Part shown: positions 25,722 through 32,763 of the stretch, in pieces
Numbering within the stretch: position 1 is the stretch's first letter
Layout of the letters: each line of letters opens with the position of its first letter
Assembly (NCBI GenBank): GCA_024232965.1
Contig: JACKQF010000003.1
Coordinates: 434,001-498,000 of the forward strand
DNA from: Verrucomicrobiaceae bacterium
GTDB taxonomy: Bacteria; Verrucomicrobiota; Verrucomicrobiia; Verrucomicrobiales; Verrucomicrobiaceae
DNA: 64,000 nucleotides
Reading direction: 5' to 3'
Translations under genes and position numbers: made by a program
The notes under the pieces: model-generated
The model's database searches: none
What the model was told of the DNA's origin: nothing
The model's input: only the letters and a program-made list of their open reading frames with translations

Positions 25722-27338
25722 CTAAATCCCGATGATGTCGTCAGAGTCGGTCACAGCGATGCGTTCTGCCGCAGGCACCTTAGGCAGGGCGGGCATCCGC
25801 ATCATCTGACCGGTCAGAGCTACCAGGAAGCCTGCGCCGGCGGCGATCTCAAAATCGCGCACAGTCAGACGGAAGCCGGTGGGGCGGCCGAGACGTTTGG
25901 GATCATCGGAGAGAGAGTTTTGGGTCTTGGCCATGCACAGTGGCAGTCGGCCAAAACCAGCGTTTTCAAAGACCCGGAGCCTCGCCTCTGCTTCCTCCGT
26001 CAGGTCCACTCCGTCGGCTCCGTAGATCCCTGTGGCGATGGCGTTGAGCTTGTCGCGGACACTGAAGTCAGCTTGATACAGGAAGGGCAGGGGAGTGGTT
26101 TGGTCGCTGACCGCGGCCTGCACGGTGCGGGCGAGTCCGAGCGCGCCTTCCCCGCCTTTGGCGAAGCCGTCGGATGTCGCACAAGCGACGCCGCGTGCGG
26201 CACAGAAGTCGTGAATCAGGGCGATCTCGTCTTCGCTGTCGGTGTAGAATCGATTAACGGCGACGACGATGGGACGTTGGAATTTTGCAGCCGCATCCAG
26301 GTGCGCAGCGAGGTTCTCTAGGCCACGAGTCAGAGCGTCTGTATCTGGTACCGTCAGGTCTGCCAACGCGACGCCGCCGTGCATTTTCAAGGCGCGCAGT
26401 GTGGCGACGATGACGATCGCGGAGGGGGCGAGACCGGATTGGCGGCACTTGATGTGCATGAATTTTTCGCCGCCCAAATCAAAAGCAAATCCAGCCTCCG
26501 TTACCGCGAAGTCTGCGTGCGCAAGCGCCATCCTCGTGGCCAGCACCGAATTGCAACCGTGGGCGATGTTGGCAAAAGGGCCACCATGCAGGAAGGCTGG
26601 GACGCCTTCGACCGAACGGACGAGATTTGGCTTCAGCGCGTCTTTGAGCAAGGCCATCATCGCGCCAGTCACGCCGAATTCGTGGGCGGAGACGGGCTCG
26701 CCCTCCTCCGTGAATCCGACAACGATGCGGTCAATCCGGCTGCGAAGATCTGCCAGCGATTCGGCTAAGCAAAGGATCGCCATGATTTCCGATGCCGCTG
26801 TGATGTCAAAGCCGGACGCGCGCGCCATCTTGCCGCCGTTGTCCAATTGAATGCGGCGGAGCGATCGGTCGTTCATGTCCATGACGCGCTTCCACAGGAC
26901 GCCCTCTTTCGGTAGGCGGGTGTTACCCTGGAAGAGGCGGTTGTCGATTGCTGAGGAGAGGAGGTTGTGCGCGGACGTGATGGCGTGAAAGTCGCCCGTG
27001 AAGTGTAAATTGATGGAGGTCGCTGGCTCCACGGTGGACATGCCGCCGCCCGTTGCGCCGCCTTTGCGACCAAAAACGGGACCCATCGATGGCTGCCGGA
27101 GCGCGAGTGCTACGGATGCGCCTGCCTTGCGCAGACCTTGAGCCAGACTGATCGAGACGGTGGTCTTTCCTTCGCCTGCCGGGGTGGGGGTGATGGCTGA
27201 GACGAGGATCAACTTGCCACGCTGGGGCTTTGCTGCGAGTGCCTCCAGTGAGACCTTTGCTTTATCGCGACCATAGAATTCCAGGTGGCCTGGATCGATC
27301 TGAAGTTCGTGAGCTTGGTCGAGGATCGAGTTGGGCAT
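25722..27338 (-). CDS. fhs: Formate-tetrahydrofolate ligase
   Basis: The 538-residue product matches the length of FTHFS (about 555). Signatures are the ATP site TPAGEGKTTVSISLAQGL, RQPSMGPVFGRKGGATGGG, INLHFTGDFHAITSAHNLL and HEFGVTGAMMALLKDALKPN. It makes 10-formyl-THF from formate, ATP and THF in the cytoplasm for one-carbon metabolism. The usual tyrosine after GGG is replaced here (GGGMSTV). Its neighbours give no further pathway. Confidence 0.95.
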   Translation of the reverse strand: MPNSILDQAHELQIDPGHLEFYGRDKAKVSLEALAAKPQRGKLILVSAITPTPAGEGKTTVSISLAQGLRKAGASVALALRQPSMGPVFGRKGGATGGGMSTVEPATSINLHFTGDFHAITSAHNLLSSAIDNRLFQGNTRLPKEGVLWKRVMDMNDRSLRRIQLDNGGKMARASGFDITAASEIMAILCLAESLADLRSRIDRIVVGFTEEGEPVSAHEFGVTGAMMALLKDALKPNLVRSVEGVPAFLHGGPFANIAHGCNSVLATRMALAHADFAVTEAGFAFDLGGEKFMHIKCRQSGLAPSAIVIVATLRALKMHGGVALADLTVPDTDALTRGLENLAAHLDAAAKFQRPIVVAVNRFYTDSEDEIALIHDFCAARGVACATSDGFAKGGEGALGLARTVQAAVSDQTTPLPFLYQADFSVRDKLNAIATGIYGADGVDLTEEAEARLRVFENAGFGRLPLCMAKTQNSLSDDPKRLGRPTGFRLTVRDFEIAAGAGFLVALTGQMMRMPALPKVPAAERIAVTDSDDIIGI

Positions 27339-27368
27339 GGCGTCGCGATAGAGAGTAGAGGGAGTGGT

Positions 27369-28337
27369 TTAGCAGGCGATACCTTCAGCACGCATTTGAT
27401 TGAACCACTCGACGAAGCGGGGGATCCCTTCGTCGGTATGCGTCGTGGGGCGGAAGTTCAAAATGCGCGTCGCTTTCTCTACGTCAGCAGAGGTTAGCGG
27501 CACATCACCCGGTTGCTCTGGCATTGCATTGATGATCGCCTCTTTACCGACAGCTTTTTCAATGGTGGCGATCATGTCATTGAGCGTCACGGTCTGGGAT
27601 CCACCCAAATTGAAGATGTCGCAGATCGGGCCATCGCTGTAGTTCAGCGCGCCGAGGATGCCATCGACGATATCGGTGACGAAGGTGTAATCGCGGGCCG
27701 TGTGGCCAGCACCGTATTTATCGATTGGTTGACCGTCCTGGATACGCCGGGTGAATTTTGAAATGGCCAGATCTGGGCGCTGGCGTGGGCCATAAACCGT
27801 GAAAAAGCGCAGGCAGACGGTCTTGATGCCGTAGAGGTGGCTGTAGTTTGAGCACATCTGCTCTCCCGCCATCTTTGTCATGGCATAGGGGCTGATGGTC
27901 TGGAGGATAGGGTCGGTCTCGCAGAAGGGCACTTTTTTGTTCACGCCATAGACGGAGGAACTGCTGGCAAAGACGAAGTGTTTCGTGCCGGTGCGTCGGG
28001 CAGCCTCCAGGAGGTTGAAGGTGCCCTTGATGTTCACATCAATGTAAAGCTCCGGTTGCTCAATGGAGGGCCGTACGCCAGCGCGGCCGGCGAGGTGGAT
28101 GACGGCGTCAGGCTTTTCTTTCTCGAAAAGGGCATCAATGAAGGCTTTGTCCGTCAAATCACCCTCGTGGATGGCGACTTGGTCCTTGAAGCTGCGGATG
28201 TTGGCGCGCTTGATCTCAGGATTGTAATAATCGTTGAAGCTATCGAGGATGCAGACATCTCCTGCACCTTCGCGGAGCAGGCGTTCGACGGTGTGGGAGC
28301 CGATGAATCCGGCTCCGCCTGTGACTAGGATCTTCAT
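27369..28337 (-). CDS. UDP-glucuronate 4-epimerase-like SDR enzyme
   Basis: The ATG at 28337 (MKILVTGGAGFIGSH) gives 322 residues. The extended SDR features are the NAD motif TGGAGFIGSH, the serine region FASSSSVYG, and the YAMTK (YxxxK) catalytic pair. SFNDYYNPEIKRANI and FFTVYGPRQRPDLAI resemble UDP-glucuronate 4-epimerases. It supplies UDP-galacturonate or a related sugar nucleotide for surface polysaccharide. A perfect hairpin lies 12 nt upstream of the start codon. Confidence 0.87.
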   Translation of the reverse strand: MKILVTGGAGFIGSHTVERLLREGAGDVCILDSFNDYYNPEIKRANIRSFKDQVAIHEGDLTDKAFIDALFEKEKPDAVIHLAGRAGVRPSIEQPELYIDVNIKGTFNLLEAARRTGTKHFVFASSSSVYGVNKKVPFCETDPILQTISPYAMTKMAGEQMCSNYSHLYGIKTVCLRFFTVYGPRQRPDLAISKFTRRIQDGQPIDKYGAGHTARDYTFVTDIVDGILGALNYSDGPICDIFNLGGSQTVTLNDMIATIEKAVGKEAIINAMPEQPGDVPLTSADVEKATRILNFRPTTHTDEGIPRFVEWFNQMRAEGIAC

Positions 28338-28349
28338 GAGTGCTTGAGA

Positions 28350-28367
28350 CCGTCGGAATGCCGACGG
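28350..28367. promoter_or_regulatory. Hairpin in the leader of the epimerase gene
   Basis: The perfect inverted repeat CCGTCGG-AATG-CCGACGG (7-bp stem, 4-nt loop) ends 12 nt before the start codon read on the minus strand. It could affect ribosome access or mark the end of the upstream operon, although no T-tract follows. The rest of the 207-nt space 28338-28544 shows nothing else. Confidence 0.45.
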
Positions 28368-28544
28368 GCGGGCATGTTGGGTGTGGTTGAGGCTGTTTGC
28401 AACTTTTTGTGGTGGGTTGTGAAAACTGGCGGTTGGCGCGGCTTTTGCAGCCTGCTTCGTGTCATTGATCCACGAGTGGTTCCCCTCCGGCATGCTGGCA
28501 GGGGCCTATTGCAAAGCGTCATTGGCAAATCATCGCTGCCTAAT

Positions 28545-30050
28545 TCAGGCCAGCAGCTCCTTCACCACCCTTGCAGGCTCCACCCCGGTGAGGCGGAAGT
28601 CGAGGCCTTGGAATCGGTAGGTCAGCTTGGTGTGGTCGAGGCCGAAGAGATGCAGAATGGTAGCATGGAAATCGTGCATCGACACGGGGTCACGAGCGAC
28701 ATGCCAAGCGAAATCATCGGTTTCCCCGTGAACCTGACCGCCTTTGATGCCACCGCCAGCCATCCAGAGGCTGAAGGCATTGGGATGGTGATCGCGGCCC
28801 GTGATCGCTTTGTTGCCGGGGCGGTTCTCACCGAGTGCGGTGCGACCAAACTCGCTGCCCCAGACGACGAGCGTGGTGTCGAGCAGACCGCGTTGTTTAA
28901 GGTCTTTCAGCAGCGCCGCAATCGGCTGATCGACCATTTGGCAGTTGTGCGCGAGCTGCGCATCGAGGCTGCTGTGATGATCCCAAGAGGCGTGGATGAC
29001 GTTCACGAAGCGCACACCGCGCTCCACCATGCGCCTTGCATTCAGGCAATGGCGCGAGAACGTCTGGTAGTTGCCGATGCCCCCGAGGTTGCTCTTGATC
29101 GGCGGCTCAATGCGGTTGATGCCATACGCATCGAGTGTGGTCTGCGATTCGCCGCTCAGATCGACCAACTCGGGGGCCGAGCTTTGCATTCGAAAGGCGA
29201 GCTCATAGCTGCTGATGCGTGCGGCGATCTCGGGATCGCCGATGTGCTTGTGCTGGAGGCGATTGAGGTCGTTCAAAGTGCGCACGCTCGCGGACTGCAT
29301 CTCCGGCGTGATGCCGTCGGGATTGTTCAGGTTCAAAATCGGCGAGGCACCGTTGCGAAACATCACGCCGCCATACGAGGACGGCAGAAAACCGCTCGAC
29401 CATGTGGAGCTGCCGCCCGGCAGCCCGCGTCCCTTGCTGACCATCACGACATACGACGGCAGTTCCTGCGAGGCATTGCCGAGGCCATAGGTCACCCAGG
29501 AGCCGACGCTCGGACGCCCGAGCAGCGCCGCGCCGCAATTCAGCATGAGCTGTCCTGGCAGGTGGTTGAACTGCGTGGTGTGCATCGAGCGGATCAGCGC
29601 GATGTCGTCGGCACAAGTCGCGATTTGGGGCAGCAGATCAGAGATCTCCATGCCGCACTGGCCGTGCTTTTTGAAAACCCGCTTCGTGCCCATCACCGTG
29701 GCCGTGTCCTTTTGCAGAAAGGCAAACTTCGCATCGCCCACGATCGAGTCGGGCAGCGGCTGGCCGTCGTATTTGTTCAGCAGCGGCTTCGGATCGAAGA
29801 GGTCCATCTGCGACGGCCCGCCTTCGAGGAAGATAAAGATGCAGCGTTCCGCCTTCGGCGCGAAATGGGATACACGAGTCGAAAGCGGATTCGCTGGAAG
29901 ACTCGCATCATTCGCCAGCAGCCCGTCCTGCTTCAGCAGCGATGCCAGAGCGAGCGTCCCGAGACCACACGAACTCGTTGCGAGAAAATCGCGGCGCGTT
30001 TGGGTGAAGAGTTCTTGGGGCGAAGGCATATCATGAATACGCTGTCTCAT
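28545..30050 (-). CDS. DUF1501 protein, Tat-exported, last gene of the 12-gene run
   Basis: The ATG at 30050 overlaps the preceding enolase-family stop (ATGA), supporting this start; an internal ATG at 30029 is the alternative. The 501-residue protein has a Tat-like leader (QTRRDFLATSSCGLGTLAL). DUF1501 signatures include GGPSQMDLFDPKP, VVWGSEFGRTALGEN, GRDHHPNAFSLWMAGGG and HATILHLFGLDHTKLTYRF. Unlike the other DUF1501 genes here, it has no DUF1549/DUF1553 gene next to it; its direct partner is an enolase-superfamily gene. Confidence 0.92.
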   Translation of the reverse strand: MRQRIHDMPSPQELFTQTRRDFLATSSCGLGTLALASLLKQDGLLANDASLPANPLSTRVSHFAPKAERCIFIFLEGGPSQMDLFDPKPLLNKYDGQPLPDSIVGDAKFAFLQKDTATVMGTKRVFKKHGQCGMEISDLLPQIATCADDIALIRSMHTTQFNHLPGQLMLNCGAALLGRPSVGSWVTYGLGNASQELPSYVVMVSKGRGLPGGSSTWSSGFLPSSYGGVMFRNGASPILNLNNPDGITPEMQSASVRTLNDLNRLQHKHIGDPEIAARISSYELAFRMQSSAPELVDLSGESQTTLDAYGINRIEPPIKSNLGGIGNYQTFSRHCLNARRMVERGVRFVNVIHASWDHHSSLDAQLAHNCQMVDQPIAALLKDLKQRGLLDTTLVVWGSEFGRTALGENRPGNKAITGRDHHPNAFSLWMAGGGIKGGQVHGETDDFAWHVARDPVSMHDFHATILHLFGLDHTKLTYRFQGLDFRLTGVEPARVVKELLA

Positions 30051-31177
30051 AGCAACTTCACTCCACCCGTGTACTTCGCGACGGTGTCAGGATCGAGTTC
30101 CAGACCGAGACCGGGCGCGGTTGGAATGGGCAGCATGCCGTCGGCGTCGAGCTTCCAGCCGCCGACTGTGATTTCGTCGATGAACGGTGATCCGGTGAGA
30201 TATTCGACCAGATCTGTGCCGGGGAACGCCGAGGCGAGATGCAGATCCGCCGCGAGACCGACCGCCGTGTTCCAACCGTGCGGAATGAACTGCACGCCGT
30301 GCTCTTGTGCCATCCAGGCGATGCGCCGCTCTTCACTAATGCCGCCGACCTTGGTCACATCAGGCTGGATGATGTCAAATGCGCGCGCTTCCAAGAAGGG
30401 CTGGAAGGCCTGCCGTCGCGTCAGCACCTCGCCACCGGAGATCTGGACGGGCGAGTGCTCGCGCAGCTTCGCGAAGTCCTCGAGCGCATCCGGCACCAGC
30501 GCTTCTTCAAACCAGTGTACGTCATAATCCGCCAGCATCTTCGCCGTATTCAGCGCCCACTTGTAGCCGTTCGTCCAATGTGCGTCGCTGCCGCCGGCAT
30601 CGACCATCAGCTTTGAGTCAGCGCCCACCGCTTCACGCGCAGCATTCACAATGGCTTCGTCGGTCTTCGCATTACGACGCCCGAACGGCCCCCAGCCGAT
30701 CTTGAAAGCACGAAAGCCCTGCGCCTTCACCGCGAGCAGATGATCGCGCAGCTTGTCCGGCTCATCCATCAGCAACGAGGCATACGGTTGCACCCTTTCG
30801 CGATGCCGACCGCCAAGGAGCCGTCCGACTGGCTGTCCCGTCGCCTTGCCGAGCAAATCCCACAAGGCGATGTCGATGCCGCTGATTGCATGCGTGATCG
30901 AACCACCGCGACCGAGCCAGAACATGTTCTGATGCAGCTTCTCGCTCACGCGTTCCGGCTCCAACGCATTCTCGCTGCGATAAAGCGGTTCCAGCACGGC
31001 CAGCGCGGCCTTTACCAGCGCATCGTTCGTGAACACGCTGCCGAGGCCGACGAGCCCTTCATCGGTGTGCACGGTGACGAGCGTGTGAACGCAGTCTTCC
31101 GGCCGGAGTTCATTGCTCCAGCCGCCTTCGGGAGTGGCGCCGCGCAGACCTGCACAGCGGATTTCAGTGATCTTCAT
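30047..31177 (-). CDS. Mandelate racemase/muconate lactonizing (enolase superfamily) enzyme
   Basis: The 376-residue protein has the two-domain enolase layout. Metal ligands are visible as D in LMVDAGG, E in VHWFEEAL and E in ISGGEVLTR. An active-site lysine is in GFRAFKIGWG, with the second Lys of the KxK motif replaced by Gly. A general base His is in VQFIPHGWN. The pattern fits acid-sugar dehydratases or racemases of the mandelate-racemase subgroup. No signal peptide is seen, so it is cytoplasmic. It overlaps the downstream DUF1501 gene and follows an M81 peptidase gene across a repeat-bearing gap. Confidence 0.88.
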   Translation of the reverse strand: MKITEIRCAGLRGATPEGGWSNELRPEDCVHTLVTVHTDEGLVGLGSVFTNDALVKAALAVLEPLYRSENALEPERVSEKLHQNMFWLGRGGSITHAISGIDIALWDLLGKATGQPVGRLLGGRHRERVQPYASLLMDEPDKLRDHLLAVKAQGFRAFKIGWGPFGRRNAKTDEAIVNAAREAVGADSKLMVDAGGSDAHWTNGYKWALNTAKMLADYDVHWFEEALVPDALEDFAKLREHSPVQISGGEVLTRRQAFQPFLEARAFDIIQPDVTKVGGISEERRIAWMAQEHGVQFIPHGWNTAVGLAADLHLASAFPGTDLVEYLTGSPFIDEITVGGWKLDADGMLPIPTAPGLGLELDPDTVAKYTGGVKLL

Positions 31178-31181
31178 TAGG

Positions 31182-31257
31182 GTAACATAGCCTTTCTTGG
31201 CTGTGGATGGGGGTGAGATTTAATGCAGAAAAACACAGGCTAGAAAGCCTATGCTAC
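31182..31257. repeat. Inverted doublet of a 24-nt palindromic element (REPIN-like)
   Basis: Copy A (31182-31205, plus) and copy B (31234-31257, minus) share the pattern GTARCATAGSC-TTTCT-WGSCTGTG (S is C or G) and lie head to head, 28 nt apart. Each contains its own small stem: AGCC/GGCT in A and AGGCT/AGCCT in B. The differences between copies keep the stem paired. Copy B overlaps the stop codon of the M81 gene. The arrangement resembles REPIN elements. No other copy was noticed in the window. Confidence 0.6.
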
Positions 31258-32751
31258 ATCGCGTGTGAAAAGTCGGACCTTGGGTTGGAATGAAACATCC
31301 GCGTCGAGCGGAAACATTGGCCGAGCGCAACGTGTGTGGCCAAGATAAGGCAGATTGGCGCTGGAGGAACCCGGCGCATCGACATGCACCATCTGCGCGC
31401 ACCAGTCGGCATACATGTGTGGCTGGCAATGCGGTGATTTGATCACCACCGCGTCGAATCGCGCCGGATTCTGTCCATGCGCGTAGAAAAACGAGCGGTC
31501 ATAGAGATTCACAGCTCGGCTGCTGACCACAAGGGTGAAATTCCCGGCCTCCAGCACCGCCGTGGGACCGGCAACCCACTCTTCGCCGAAGGATTCGCTG
31601 CGGAAGCGACCGTCGGCGAGCAATCGGACCGTCGCGGTGATTTCGAGCGGTGTGAAACGCTGCGGATCGAGCGTGCCGCCGATGCGTGTGGTGATCGTGG
31701 CGCCGATTCCAGCTGCGAAGGCCATCTTTACCGCAGGTTCATCGACGATCGGCATCAGCGTGTGCGCCGTGCAGCCGGTTTCGATGAGTTTGCGTAGAAT
31801 CGCGTTGCTGTCGCCTGACGCGCCAGAGCTGGTCGCGTCCGCGGCATCGACCAGGCCGAGCGTGCCGCTCGGGTGCGCGTTCACGATGTCTGCCATCTCA
31901 TCGAGGCTCTTCAAAGGCACACGCATCTTCTCGTGATGCTCCCAGAACAGATTCGCGATGCGCAGCGCTTCGCGTTCGGCCAGCGCGGCATCATTGTCGG
32001 TGACGACGAAGGCCCACGAGGCAAGCGCAGGCACATCGGTGAAAGGATTGCCCCACATCATCGCGGCAGAGAGACCGCCCGGCTCTTGCTCGACCTGCTT
32101 TGCCGCATTCACCGCATGTCGAATCGATCCCGTCGCCGTGATCAGTTCATCGCCGCGCACGAGCGCAGGCACCGTGACCTTGGCCGTCACCGGCTTCACC
32201 TCGCCACGCATAATGCGCAGCAGCAGTTTGGCGGCGCGCTGGCCGGTTTCGAAGAAATCGACGTGAGGATAGGTGTGATAGGCCACGACTGCATCGCTTT
32301 GCTCGATCATGCGATCCGTCAAAATGCCGTGCAGATCGAGCGAAACGACGATTGGCACCTTGTCTCCGACGATCTTGCGCGTTTCAGCCAGCAACCAGCC
32401 TTCGGGATCGAGTTCCGATTCGCTCGCCATCGCGCCGTGCATGCAGAAATACACGCCATCGACCGGGGGAGCCGCTTTGATGCTCTCCAGCAGTTCGCGC
32501 GATATTTGCTCCCAAGCTGATTTCGCCAACGTGCCTCCCGAGGTGATGAAAAACGCGCTGTAGGTCGGCACCAGTTCCACGTCTGGCATGGCATCGAACA
32601 CGCTTAGCGCTCCGCCGACCTCGTTCCGTACCGTGCGATGGTAATCGAGCAACTCCTGCCCGCGCCGGACGCCAAAGTCGTCATACCCGCTCAGGTGCGG
32701 GTTGAAGGTCGAGACTTCCTGTTTGCATTCGGCGATGAGGATTCGTGGCAT
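31249..32751 (-). CDS. M81 family metallopeptidase (MlrC-like)
   Basis: The 500-residue protein has the N-terminal M81/DUF1485 domain (ILIAECKQEVSTFNPHLSGYDDF) with putative zinc ligands in VSLDLHGILTDRM and YHTYPHVDFFETG, and the MlrC C-terminal domain (GLVDAADATSSGASGDSNAILRKL, VVIKSPHCQPHMYADW). MlrC cleaves linear microcystin peptides; most relatives have unknown amide or peptide substrates. No signal peptide is present, so it acts in the cytoplasm. It starts 12 nt after the double-hydrolase gene. The stop codon lies inside a repeat element. Confidence 0.9.
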   Translation of the reverse strand: MPRILIAECKQEVSTFNPHLSGYDDFGVRRGQELLDYHRTVRNEVGGALSVFDAMPDVELVPTYSAFFITSGGTLAKSAWEQISRELLESIKAAPPVDGVYFCMHGAMASESELDPEGWLLAETRKIVGDKVPIVVSLDLHGILTDRMIEQSDAVVAYHTYPHVDFFETGQRAAKLLLRIMRGEVKPVTAKVTVPALVRGDELITATGSIRHAVNAAKQVEQEPGGLSAAMMWGNPFTDVPALASWAFVVTDNDAALAEREALRIANLFWEHHEKMRVPLKSLDEMADIVNAHPSGTLGLVDAADATSSGASGDSNAILRKLIETGCTAHTLMPIVDEPAVKMAFAAGIGATITTRIGGTLDPQRFTPLEITATVRLLADGRFRSESFGEEWVAGPTAVLEAGNFTLVVSSRAVNLYDRSFFYAHGQNPARFDAVVIKSPHCQPHMYADWCAQMVHVDAPGSSSANLPYLGHTRCARPMFPLDADVSFQPKVRLFTRDVA

Positions 32752-32763
32752 GAGCGTTTCTTT

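Noticed and set aside
28344..30527. A 727-codon open frame on the plus strand
   Set aside because: It lies opposite the DUF1501 and enolase-family genes, which have recognisable domains and coupled starts. The plus-strand product has no family motif and is a codon-bias shadow.
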